Source of the DNA: Micromonospora ureilytica
Lineage (GTDB): Bacteria > Actinomycetota > Actinomycetes > Mycobacteriales > Micromonosporaceae
Reading direction: 5' to 3'
NCBI RefSeq assembly: GCF_015751765.1
Contig: NZ_JADOTX010000001.1
Span: forward strand, 62,001 to 126,000
DNA length: 64,000 nucleotides
Part shown: positions 50,546-58,327 of the stretch, in pieces
Layout: each line of letters begins with the position of its first letter
Position numbering within the stretch: position 1 is the first letter of the stretch
Position numbers and translations under genes: made by a program
Notes under the pieces: model-generated
Database searches by the model: none
What the model was told of the DNA's origin: nothing
What the model saw: only the letters and a program-made list of their open reading frames with translations

Positions 50546-50559
50546 TGGGAGCGCTTCCA
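50546..50559. promoter_or_regulatory. CebR-like operator upstream of the xyloglucanase
   Basis: TGGGAGCGCTTCCA matches the 14-bp palindromic box TGGGAGCGCTCCCA of the CebR/CelR cellobiose-responsive repressors at 13 of 14 positions. It lies 177 bp before the xyloglucanase start in the 351-bp gap 50385-50735, which contains no gene. The gene coding the repressor is not in the window. Confidence 0.75.
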
Positions 50560-50735
50560 AAGCGAGCTGCTTTCGGTTACGGTAATCGCGTTCCTCGATC
50601 GCGGGAGCCGTCGCGTCGGGTGGTGGAGCCAGGGCAGCTCCGCCCGTCCCCGTCGTCGTGCTCGTCCCCCGGGCCACGGCGTCACCCAGGCGATCGACCC
50701 CGTCCCCCGGGGCTCCATCCCGAGAGGAACCGCAG

Positions 50736-53444
50736 ATGCGGAGAAGTCTCGCCGCCACGGCCGTGTCCGTGTTGGCCGCCGCCACAGCCGTCGTGGTGGT
50801 CCCGTTCACCGCCGCTGGGTCGGCCCCCACCCCGGCCGCAGCGGAGGCATACACCTGGCGAAACGTCCCGGTGGGCGGCGGCGGCTTCGTACCCGGCATC
50901 GTCTTCAACCCCACCGAGAAGAACCTCATCTACGCGCGCACCGACATCGGCGGTGCGTACCGCTGGGAGCAGACCAGCCAGTCCTGGACGCCTTTGCTCG
51001 ACTGGGTCGGCGCCGACCGGTGGGGTTACAACGGCGTGGTCAGCGTCGCCACCGACCCGGTGCAGACCAACCGGGTGTACGCCGCGGTCGGCATGTACAC
51101 CAACGGCTGGGACCCGAACAACGGCGCGATCCTGCGCTCGGCCGACAAGGGCGCCACCTGGCAGGCCACCGAACTGCCGTTCAAGAACGGCGGCAACATG
51201 CCGGGCCGGGGAATGGGGGAGCGGCTCGCCGTCGACCCCAACCGGAACAGCATCGTGTACTACGGCGCCGAGGGCGGCAACGGGCTCTGGCGCAGCGCCG
51301 ACCACGGCGTCACCTGGGCCCGCGTCGCCGCCCTCCCCAACGTTGGCAACTACCGCGCGGACCCCAGCGACCCGAACGGCTACAACGGGCAGAACCAGGG
51401 CCTGACCTGGGTCAGTTTCGACAAGAGCACCGGCACCGCCGGCTCCACCACACAGACGATCTACGTGGGCGTGGCGGACAAGGAGAACCCGGTCTACCGC
51501 AGCACCGACGGCGGCGTCACCTGGGCGCGCATCCCCGGCCAACCCACCGGCTACCTGGCCCACAAGGGCGTCGTCGACCCGGTCGGAGGTCACCTCTACA
51601 TCGCCACCAGCGACACCGGCGGCCCGTACGACGGCGGCAAGGGCGACGTCTGGAAGTTCACACGGTCGACCGGGGCCTGGACGCGGATCAGCCCGGTGCC
51701 CTCCACCAGCGCAGACGCCTACTTCGGCTACAGCGGGCTGACCATCGATCGTCTTCGCCCGAACACGCTGATGGTGGCCACCCAGGTCTCCTGGTGGCCG
51801 GACGCCATCTTCTTCCGCAGCACCGACGGCGGGGCGACCTGGACCCGGATCTGGGACTTCACCAGCTATCCCGAGCGGTCCCGTCGCTACACCATGGACA
51901 TCAGCTCGGTGCCCTGGTTGACCTTCGGTGTCAACCCGGCGCCCCCGGAGGCATCGCCCAAGCTCGGCTGGATGAACGAGTCGGTGGAGATCGACCCACA
52001 TGACTCCAACCGAATGATGTACGGCACCGGCGCCACCATCTACGGCACCACCGACCTGACCAGATGGGACACCGGCGGCCAGCTCACCCTCCGGCCGATG
52101 GTCCGAGGGCTGGAGGAGACCGCCGTCCTCGACCTGATCAGCCCGCCCAGCGGCGCACCCCTGATCAGCGCGCTCGGCGACGTCGGCGGCTTCCGACACA
52201 CCGACCTCGACACGATCCCGTCGATGCTGTTCACCCAGCCGGTCTTCACGAGCACCACCAGCCTGGACTACGCGGAGAGCAAGCCCGCGGTGCTGGTCCG
52301 CGCCGGTAACTTCACCGACGCCGACCGGCCCAACGACAGTCACGTCGCCTTCTCCACCGACGGCGGCGCCACCTGGTTCCAGGGCACCGAGCCGTCCGGG
52401 ATCAACCTGGGTGGCACGGTGGCTGCCGCCGCCGACGGCAGCCGGTTCGTCTGGGCGCCCGGTGACGCGGGCCAACGCGTGGTCCACTCGGTCGGTTTCG
52501 GCAACTCCTGGGCAGCGTCGACCGGCATCCCGGCGAACGCGACGATCGAGTCCGACCGGGTCGACCCCACCCGTTTCTACGGCTTCAGCGGTGGGCGCTT
52601 CTACCTGAGCACCGATGGCGGGGCCAGCTTCACCCCGACCGCGGCGACCGGGTTGCCCGCCACCGACGTGCGGTTCAAGGCCCTGCCGGGCCGGGCCGGC
52701 GAGTTGTGGCTGGCCGGGCCCGGCGGGCTGTGGCGCTCCACCGACGCCGGCGCCAGTTTCAGCAGGCTGAACGGCGTCAGCGCCTCCGGCAACGTCGGTT
52801 TCGGCAAGGCGGCACCCGGGCGGACCAACCCCGCCGTGTTCCTCTACGGCACTGTGAACGGTCAACCGGGAGTGCACCGCTCCGACGACGCCGGGGCGAC
52901 CTGGGTACGCGTCAACGACGACAGCCACCAGTACGGCAATCCGACCGAGGCGCTGACCGGCGATCCGCGCGTCCACGGCCGGGTCTACCTCGGCACCAAC
53001 GGTCGCGGGATCCTGGTCGCCGACCCCACCGACGGCGAGCCGCCGACCACCCCGCCGCCGACCACGCCGCCGCCGACGACGCCACCGCCGACGACCCCAC
53101 CGCCGACCACGCCACCGCCCACCACCCCGCCGCCGACCGCCGGTTGTGCGGCGACCTACCGGGTGACCGGTTCCTGGTCAGGCGGTTTCCAGGCCGAGCT
53201 GGTGGTCAGCAACGCCGGCAGCGCCCCCATCGCCGGCTGGACGCTGAGCTGGACCTTCACCGACGGCCAGCGGGTCAGCCAGCTCTGGGGCGGCACCCAC
53301 ACCCAGACCGGGGCCGCCGTGTCGGTCCGGGACAGCGGCTGGAACGGCGCGCTCGCCGCCGGGGCCAGCACCACCGCCGGTTTCCTCGGCTCATGGACCG
53401 GCACCAACACGTCCCCGGCCGCCATCACCTGCACGAGTCGCTGA
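50736..53444 (+). CDS. Secreted xyloglucanase (GH74) with C-terminal CBM2
   Basis: 902 residues, ATG 50736 after GAGAGGA. Signal peptide to about 37 (AAAEA). Residues 38-790 are a GH74 double seven-bladed beta-propeller; catalytic Asp candidates are D70 in YARTDIGGAYRW and D482 in ALGDVGGFRHTD. Repeated STDGGATW-type blade motifs are seen throughout. A (PTTPP)n linker (about 795-822) leads to a family 2 cellulose-binding module (ATYRVTGSWSGGFQAELVV to SWTGTNTSPAAITC) with its two end Cys. It degrades plant xyloglucan outside the cell. A CebR-like box upstream suggests induction by cello-oligosaccharides. Confidence 0.95.
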   Translation: MRRSLAATAVSVLAAATAVVVVPFTAAGSAPTPAAAEAYTWRNVPVGGGGFVPGIVFNPTEKNLIYARTDIGGAYRWEQTSQSWTPLLDWVGADRWGYNGVVSVATDPVQTNRVYAAVGMYTNGWDPNNGAILRSADKGATWQATELPFKNGGNMPGRGMGERLAVDPNRNSIVYYGAEGGNGLWRSADHGVTWARVAALPNVGNYRADPSDPNGYNGQNQGLTWVSFDKSTGTAGSTTQTIYVGVADKENPVYRSTDGGVTWARIPGQPTGYLAHKGVVDPVGGHLYIATSDTGGPYDGGKGDVWKFTRSTGAWTRISPVPSTSADAYFGYSGLTIDRLRPNTLMVATQVSWWPDAIFFRSTDGGATWTRIWDFTSYPERSRRYTMDISSVPWLTFGVNPAPPEASPKLGWMNESVEIDPHDSNRMMYGTGATIYGTTDLTRWDTGGQLTLRPMVRGLEETAVLDLISPPSGAPLISALGDVGGFRHTDLDTIPSMLFTQPVFTSTTSLDYAESKPAVLVRAGNFTDADRPNDSHVAFSTDGGATWFQGTEPSGINLGGTVAAAADGSRFVWAPGDAGQRVVHSVGFGNSWAASTGIPANATIESDRVDPTRFYGFSGGRFYLSTDGGASFTPTAATGLPATDVRFKALPGRAGELWLAGPGGLWRSTDAGASFSRLNGVSASGNVGFGKAAPGRTNPAVFLYGTVNGQPGVHRSDDAGATWVRVNDDSHQYGNPTEALTGDPRVHGRVYLGTNGRGILVADPTDGEPPTTPPPTTPPPTTPPPTTPPPTTPPPTTPPPTAGCAATYRVTGSWSGGFQAELVVSNAGSAPIAGWTLSWTFTDGQRVSQLWGGTHTQTGAAVSVRDSGWNGALAAGASTTAGFLGSWTGTNTSPAAITCTSR

Positions 53445-53551
53445 GCGGGTGATCCGGGCCGGGACCCCGGATCACCACCGAACACCGGTCCGCCGGGCCG
53501 CCTGAGGGGTCCGGCACCCGGCGGACCGGGTCCACCCCCATGCACCACGGA

Positions 53552-53583
53552 GGGCCCCGATCGACCTGAGTCGATCGGGGCCC
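53552..53583. terminator. Bidirectional hairpin terminator
   Basis: Perfect 13-bp arms GGGCCCCGATCGA (53552-53564) and TCGATCGGGGCCC (53571-53583) with loop CCTGAG, between the xyloglucanase stop (53444) and the end of the convergent small membrane-protein gene (53600). Confidence 0.85.
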
Positions 53584-53599
53584 GCGGTGGTGCTGTGGT

Positions 53600-53998
53600 T
53601 CAGACGGCGGGGGAGCTGGGGCGGTCGACGTCGACGAACTCCACGTCGTCGACGGCACGGTCGTCCCGGCTGCCGGCGGCCCGCGCGGCGGAGCCGACGG
53701 CCCAGCCGACCGCCGCACCGACGAGCGCGGCGCCGATCAGGAGCGTCCAGGGCAGTGCCGGCTGGCGGCCGGCGAGCGCGTCGAAGGCCAGCGAGGCACG
53801 GCGTCGCGCCTCGTCGGCGGCGGATCCCACCAGGTCACCCGCCCCGTCGGCGAGGTCGCTGCTGTTCTGGCGGGCCGAGCGGGCGGTGTCCCGCACGCTG
53901 TCTCCGGCGTAGCTGACGGCCGAGAGCAGGTGCTCCCAGGCCTGGTCCGCGATCCGCTCCGGCTTGCTGCGCCGTTCCAGCAGGTTGGTTCCGAACAT
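53600..53998 (-). CDS. Small membrane protein of unknown function
   Basis: 132 residues, ATG 53998 with GGAGG 8 nt upstream. A charged, helical N-terminal region (about 1-75: ERIADQAWEHLLSAVSYAGD, SVRDTARSARQNSSDLADGA) resembling amphipathic stress or YtxH-like proteins, one span (about 83-105, LPWTLLIGAALVGAAVGWAV) and an acidic tail (DDVEFVDVDRPSSP). No family is recognised. It follows the short acidic lipoprotein gene on the same strand. Confidence 0.75.
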   Translation of the reverse strand: MFGTNLLERRSKPERIADQAWEHLLSAVSYAGDSVRDTARSARQNSSDLADGAGDLVGSAADEARRRASLAFDALAGRQPALPWTLLIGAALVGAAVGWAVGSAARAAGSRDDRAVDDVEFVDVDRPSSPAV

Positions 53999-54182
53999 CG
54001 TGGTTACCTCCTCAGGTGCCGAAGCCGCCGGCCACTTCGGACCTCGGCGTCTTTCCAGCGCGTCACGGTGTCGCCTACCCCGCAGTGCCCCGCGTCAGCC
54101 GGCCGCAAACCCCGACCTCCGCGGAGCACCGGTAGTTCGGTGCGCCGGTCATCCGCGCACCATGACCCGGCGCGTCACCGAC

Positions 54183-54323
54183 TCAGCGCACCGCTGACAC
54201 GGAGACACCTCGGGCGAAGTCGTCGTCATCATCGTCATCGTCGCCCCCGCCACCGAAACCGCAGGCCAGGACAAGGGCGAGCAGAACGCCGACGCCGGCC
54301 AAACCGGCAAGTCGCTTGATCAT
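54183..54323 (-). CDS. 46-residue acidic micro-lipoprotein
   Basis: A short gene with ATG 54323 and ribosome site AGAGGA 6 nt upstream, ending at TGA 54183-54185. The product begins MIKRLAGLAGVGVLLALVLA then Cys 21, an export signal with a lipobox-like VLAC, followed by GFGGGG, eight Asp in a row (28-35) and FARGVSVSAVR. If lipidated, the mature peptide would be about 26 residues with a strongly acidic patch, suited to binding divalent cations. It could also be a plain transmembrane peptide. Neighbours on the same strand: the small membrane protein 184 bp downstream. Confidence 0.6.
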   Translation of the reverse strand: MIKRLAGLAGVGVLLALVLACGFGGGGDDDDDDDDFARGVSVSAVR

Positions 54324-54710
54324 CGAAGATCCTCTCCGTCACGGCGGGTGTCCCGGTCGATGCTAGGGCGCGTCGGCAACCGTGGACGCGGACCGCGCCG
54401 GCCGGCTGTGGGCGACACGCCGACGGCACACGGGGCAGGCGTACGTCAGGGGCCGGTTGTCGGGTCGGGCGGGTCCAGACCGCTACCCTGGTTCGGCGGC
54501 GCGTCGGTCACGACCGATCGCCGATGCTCAAATAACAAAAAGTCTTGAGTAATCAGATACTGAAAAGTGCGGATATGGGTGGCTTTGTGGGTCCGGATCC
54601 GCGAATTGCTCATCCCGAGGGGTGGCGACCGAGGCCATCGGAGGAATACTCTCGGTCGCGGCCCGCGTACTGATGAGGCGCCCGGGGGACGGGCGGGTGG
54701 AGGTGCTCGC
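54324..54710. other. 387-bp divergent control region with an AT-rich patch
   Basis: No gene is seen. The stretch 54525-54590 is strikingly AT-rich for this genome (runs such as CAAATAACAAAAAG and TAATCAGATACTGAAAAG) and is the best place for promoters of the STAS-protein gene (plus) and perhaps of the lipoprotein (minus). No hexamer pair with proper spacing stands out. Confidence 0.4.
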
Positions 54711-55073
54711 GTGAGCCTGTCGATCGTGAAGTCGGTTCTGTCCGGTGGTGTCGTGGAGATCGCCCCACGGGGCGAGATCGACGTCGACACAGCGTACGAG
54801 GTGCGCGAAGCGATCGCGGAGGTGCTGGCCAAGGGCCGCCCGCTGCGCATCGAACTCAACATGAGGTTGGTCACCTTCATCGACTCGGTCGGCATCAGCG
54901 CCATGGTTGCCGGCTTCCAGACGGCCGAGGTCAGCGACGTCAAGCTGGTGGTCACCGAGCCGAGCCGGTTCGTGCACCGGCAGCTCTGGGTGACCGGCCT
55001 GCTCGGCCTCTTCGGTGCCCCGGAGCCCTACTTCGCCGGCGCAGCCACCCCCGAGGTGCTGCCCGGCGCCTGA
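54711..55073 (+). CDS. STAS-domain protein (anti-sigma-factor antagonist type)
   Basis: 120 residues, GTG 54711 with GGAGG 7 nt upstream. STAS fold: GGVVEIAPRGEIDVDTAYEV, LRIELNMRLVTFIDSVGISA and VKLVVTEPSRFVHRQLWVTG followed by LLGLF. The segment FIDSVGISAM carries the Ser (S61 region) that kinases phosphorylate in SpoIIAA-like antagonists. No anti-sigma kinase gene is adjacent, so its partner is elsewhere. A hairpin overlaps its stop. Confidence 0.9.
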   Translation: MSLSIVKSVLSGGVVEIAPRGEIDVDTAYEVREAIAEVLAKGRPLRIELNMRLVTFIDSVGISAMVAGFQTAEVSDVKLVVTEPSRFVHRQLWVTGLLGLFGAPEPYFAGAATPEVLPGA

Positions 55074-55084
55074 GCGCGCCGGGC
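55061..55084. terminator. Hairpin over the STAS stop, between convergent genes
   Basis: GCCCGGCGC (55061-55069) and GCGCCGGGC (55076-55084) pair perfectly across a 6-nt loop that contains the TGA stop of the STAS gene; the surE gene ends 8 bp further on. Confidence 0.6.
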
Positions 55085-55091
55085 GCCCCCG

Positions 55092-55919
55092 TCAGGGCTG
55101 CTCGTCCAAGCCGGTCAGGTCGATGTCGGTCGCCTCGGTGACCGCTCGGATGGCCGTCACCGACGCGTACCCGGCGGCCAGCAACGCCACGTCCGTGCCG
55201 GGCTGTGCGGCCTGCCCCGGCTCCTCCAGCGACGTGCGGACGAACCCGTGACCGGATTCGGCCACCGTCATCTGCACCTGACCGAAGCTGGCCAGGGTGC
55301 CTCGCCGCACCCCGCGCAGTTGCCCGTGCGGCAGGTCCGGGGTGTTCACGTTGAGCACGCTCTCCATCGGCGCGGAGGTCAACCGGGGGAGCAGGTCCAG
55401 GGCGACCCGCGCCGCAGTGCTCCAGTGCCGCTCGGCGTCGCGTACCCGGGCGGCGGCGTCCACCGCGGCGCCACCGCTCGCGGCCGTCGCCTCGCCGGCC
55501 GAGAGCACGTCGAGGGAGACCGCTATCGCCCGGCAGCCGTTCGTGGCGGCGGTGAACGCGGCGCCCACGGTCCCGGAGTGCAGCACCGCCCGGCCGGCGT
55601 TGGCGCCTCGGTTGACACCCGAGAGCACCACCGACGGCGGTGGGCCGAACGCCCCGTGCAGGGCGATCAGCGTGATGAAGCCGGGGGACCCGGCGACCCC
55701 GTACGCCGGCACACCCTCCAGGTCCGGCAGCGGGTGATCGTTCACGACGACTCGCCCGTCGCGCTCCAGGGCGCTCATCGCGGCGCTGGTGCCGCTCGCC
55801 TCCTCCATCGGCGCCGCGACCACCACGTCCAGGCCCCGCTGCCTGGCCGCCCAGGCCAGTGCCTGGATGCCCGGCGCCGCGATCCCGTCGTCGTTGGTGA
55901 TCAGCACTCGCAGGGTCAT
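55092..55919 (-). CDS. surE: 5'/3'-nucleotidase SurE
   Basis: 275 residues. SurE metal-site motifs: LITNDDGIAAPG (D10, D11), VVVAAPMEEASGTSAA with the Ser, and SGVNRGANAGRAVLHSGTVG (Asn). It dephosphorylates nucleoside 5'- or 3'-monophosphates. The C-terminal part NVNTPDLPHGQLRGVRRGTL is typical. ATG 55919 overlaps the stop of the PfkB-type kinase gene (ATGA), so kinase and phosphatase are made from one message. Confidence 0.92.
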   Translation of the reverse strand: MTLRVLITNDDGIAAPGIQALAWAARQRGLDVVVAAPMEEASGTSAAMSALERDGRVVVNDHPLPDLEGVPAYGVAGSPGFITLIALHGAFGPPPSVVLSGVNRGANAGRAVLHSGTVGAAFTAATNGCRAIAVSLDVLSAGEATAASGGAAVDAAARVRDAERHWSTAARVALDLLPRLTSAPMESVLNVNTPDLPHGQLRGVRRGTLASFGQVQMTVAESGHGFVRTSLEEPGQAAQPGTDVALLAAGYASVTAIRAVTEATDIDLTGLDEQP

Positions 55920-56914
55920 CGCTCGACCACCCGGCCGGCCAACTCGTCGGGGGTGGTCCGTTCCTGTTGCCGGCTGTCCGCCGGCACCAGCCGGACCCGG
56001 TCCACCAGGCCGGTGATCGAATCCAGTCGACCGGTGCCCAGGCCGTGCCGGGTCACGTTCAGCGCGCCAGCGGCGGCGCCGGTGCGGATGGCGGTCCGGA
56101 TGTCCCCGCCGCTGGCCACGACGGCCGCCACTCCGGCGGTCATCGAGTCGCCCGCGCCGCGCGGGTCGGCGGCCTCCAGCCGGGGCATCTCGACCTGGAA
56201 CAGCTCCCCGTCGATGAGCGCCAACGCCGGCTGGTCGGCCCGGCTCACCACCACCGTCTCGGCGCCGCCCGCGTGCAGTTCGTACATGGCCCGGGTCAGC
56301 TCCATGGTGTCGTCGCTGCGGGCGCGGCCGTCGCGGATCAACTCCTCGTGACTCACCTTGAGGAAGAACACCCCGCTCTCCAGCACCGAACCGAGGTGAT
56401 CGCCGGAGAGGTCGACCACCACCCGGCCGCCGTTGGCACCGAGGTCGGCGGCGAAGCGTCGGTACAGGTCGGCGGGCACGAGCCAGGGTTCGTTCGGCCC
56501 ACTGAGGATGCTCACCGAGGCCCGCAGGCCCTCGCCGAGGGCGAGGTTGTACAGCTCGTCGATCTCGTGCCGGCTCAGCGGCTGTCCGGGCACGTCGGCG
56601 ACCTCCTGCCGGGATCCATCCCGGCGATCGTGCACGTACCCACCACTACCGGAGTCACGGACCACCACCTTGAGGTCCACGCCCTCGCTGACCAGCAGCG
56701 GCTCCAGCACCTGGCCGATCTCGCCACCGAGGGCTGCGCAGAGCACCACGTCGACACCGAGGGAGATCACCATCCGGGCCTGCCAGACGCCCTGACCGCC
56801 GGGGTGCAGGTGCAGCTCAGGATGGTCGTTGGGCTGGTCCACGGTCACCGTCAGCTGTGGAGTGGGCGCGAAGACCATCACGTGCCCGCTCATCGGTCGT
56901 AGCCCTTCATGCAT
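55916..56914 (-). CDS. PfkB-family sugar kinase (1-phosphofructokinase type)
   Basis: 332 residues from ATG 56914; an ATG at 56893 giving MSGHVMVFAP is an alternative. The PfkB/1-phosphofructokinase pattern is seen in FAPTPQLTVTVDQPN, HPGGQGVWQARMVISLG (where 1-PFK has AGGKGxNVAR), and the catalytic anion-hole motif ADPRGAGDSMTAGVAA (Asp in GAGD). The substrate is probably a sugar phosphate or tagatose-type sugar; this cannot be settled from sequence. It is coupled to surE. Confidence 0.87.
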   Translation of the reverse strand: MHEGLRPMSGHVMVFAPTPQLTVTVDQPNDHPELHLHPGGQGVWQARMVISLGVDVVLCAALGGEIGQVLEPLLVSEGVDLKVVVRDSGSGGYVHDRRDGSRQEVADVPGQPLSRHEIDELYNLALGEGLRASVSILSGPNEPWLVPADLYRRFAADLGANGGRVVVDLSGDHLGSVLESGVFFLKVSHEELIRDGRARSDDTMELTRAMYELHAGGAETVVVSRADQPALALIDGELFQVEMPRLEAADPRGAGDSMTAGVAAVVASGGDIRTAIRTGAAAGALNVTRHGLGTGRLDSITGLVDRVRLVPADSRQQERTTPDELAGRVVER

Positions 56915-57065
56915 CCACCCTTCGTCACAGCTGGTGATTTCCCGTTAGCTGACCGTAGTGCGAACGGTGTGCGAATGCCGGGACAACAGTGCGTGTCCGT
57001 CCGGGCGTTGCCAGCCAGACATCGGTACGGGACGATCGGGCGACCAAACGACGGCGGGAGACGGT

Positions 57066-57533
57066 GTGCTCAGCAGCGATACCTTCAGTTACACCGTTCA
57101 GGCCCGATGCTCACCCGCCGAGGCGGCGGCGCTGCTCAGCGACCTGACCAGGCAGGGTGAGCTGCATCCGCTGATCGTCCGGGTCCGCCGGGTGCCGCCC
57201 CGACCCGGCGCGCAGGCCAGCTACACGATCAACGACCGGTTGGCGGCCGGCCCGCTGCGCTTCCGGACCACCTACCACGCGGACGTGCTGATCAGCGAGG
57301 CCGACGAGATCGTCATGGTGGCCCGCCAGTGGCCGGCCACCACGGTGCGAAACCACACCCGACTGCGCGCCGAGCCGGACGGCCTGGTCCGCATCGACGT
57401 CGAGATCACCCTGACCGCCCCGACGCCACTGTTCCGGTACGCGTTCCGCCAGGCCCAGGCCGCTCACCTAGCCCTAGCCACCCGCCTGGGCGCCGCCCTC
57501 GACCGCACCGGCAACCCCCCACCCCCGGCCTGA
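57066..57533 (+). CDS. SRPBCC-family protein
   Basis: 155 residues, GTG 57066 after GGGAG (6 nt). Polyketide-cyclase/START-like pattern: FSYTVQARCSPAEAAALLSD, YTINDRLAAGPLRFRTTYHA, VMVARQWPATTVRNHTRLRA and LFRYAFRQAQAAHLALATRL with a long C-terminal helix. A hydrophobic ligand is likely but unknown. It is divergent from the PfkB gene and ends in front of a hairpin. Confidence 0.78.
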   Translation: MLSSDTFSYTVQARCSPAEAAALLSDLTRQGELHPLIVRVRRVPPRPGAQASYTINDRLAAGPLRFRTTYHADVLISEADEIVMVARQWPATTVRNHTRLRAEPDGLVRIDVEITLTAPTPLFRYAFRQAQAAHLALATRLGAALDRTGNPPPPA

Positions 57534-57576
57534 CCCGCCCCGGCCGTTGCCCCGCTTCATGGTCGTGCTCGATCGT

Positions 57577-57616
57577 GGATGTAGTGGCCTCGCGGCGCCC
57601 GGAGGCCACTACATCC
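57577..57616. terminator. Bidirectional hairpin terminator
   Basis: Perfect 15-bp arms GGATGTAGTGGCCTC (57577-57591) and its complement (57602-57616), 10-nt loop; weaker pairing continues outward. It lies between the SRPBCC stop (57533) and the end of the convergent membrane-protein gene (57682). Confidence 0.82.
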
Positions 57617-57681
57617 TGGTTGCAGCGCGATCATGGAAGCGCCGCGTGTGATCACGCCGGCGCGGTCGACGGCCGATGTGA

Positions 57682-58185
57682 TCAGGTGGTGCGGCTACGG
57701 CCCGCGAGTGCGGTTCCGGCGGGGGCGGGACGCCGGCCCCACGGCTTGTAGGTGGACAGCACGGTCGCGATGATCATCAGGCTGGTCGACACCGCCGGCG
57801 CGATGACCAGGTCGGCGCGATCCCGTGTGGGCAGGGCGGCGCCGACCGCTCCGGCGTGGCGCAGGTTCGGGACGAGCAGAAACAGCACCAGCCCGACCAT
57901 CACCGTGGTGAGCACGAGCTTGACCAGCACCCAGCGGTGGCGCAGCAGGCCCCACGGGGTGAGCAGGGAGCTGGCGACTCCGATCAGCCAGACCAGGACG
58001 CTCAGCGGCGCGAACAGCACCGTGCCGACCAGGGCCGTGACCGGATAGACCACCCCCGGGTCGGCGCCCCGCTGCACGGCGATGCCGAGGGTGAGCAGCA
58101 CCAGGTCGGTGCCCAGCCAGCCGAGTGAGGTGACGAGGTGCAGGGTGAGCAGCGCCTTGCGGGTGCTGGGTCGGATCCGAGGCAT
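57682..58185 (-). CDS. DUF2269-like small integral membrane protein
   Basis: 167 residues with four spans (LLTLHLVTSLGWLGTDLVLL, TALVGTVLFAPLSVLVWLIG, VLVKLVLTTVMVGLVLFLLV, VSTSLMIIATVLS). The N-terminal RKALLTLHLVTSLGWLGTDL with a conserved His is characteristic of DUF2269-type proteins, whose function is unknown. It is downstream of the riboswitch-controlled gene but separated from it by a strong hairpin, so transcribed separately. Confidence 0.8.
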   Translation of the reverse strand: MPRIRPSTRKALLTLHLVTSLGWLGTDLVLLTLGIAVQRGADPGVVYPVTALVGTVLFAPLSVLVWLIGVASSLLTPWGLLRHRWVLVKLVLTTVMVGLVLFLLVPNLRHAGAVGAALPTRDRADLVIAPAVSTSLMIIATVLSTYKPWGRRPAPAGTALAGRSRTT

Positions 58186-58276
58186 ACCGCGATGCTGCCC
58201 GCCGGCCCCGGCCGGGTCGTCCGACGAGCGACGACATCAGGGGTACGTCCGGCGACGTAGCCCGGCCCGGACGCAG

Positions 58277-58317
58277 GTGATGCCTGTGAGCCATCACCGA
58301 TGGCTCACAGGCATCAC
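58277..58317 (-). terminator. Hairpin terminator, second member of the repeated family
   Basis: Perfect 19-bp arms (58277-58295 and 58299-58317) with a 3-nt loop, 11 bp after the stop of the cell-wall protein gene. One arm, GTGATGCCTGTGAGCCATC, shares the ATGCCTG..AG.CATCAC core with the hairpin at 29876-29923. Confidence 0.8.
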
Positions 58318-58327
58318 GACGCGTGGG

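Noticed and set aside
50682..52976. 764-codon open frame on the minus strand opposite the xyloglucanase
   Set aside because: High GC content keeps antisense frames open; the plus strand encodes an unmistakable GH74 enzyme with signal peptide.
53041..53140. 15-bp minisatellite-like repeats
   Set aside because: They code the Pro/Thr linker between GH74 and CBM2, ordinary for secreted cellulolytic enzymes.
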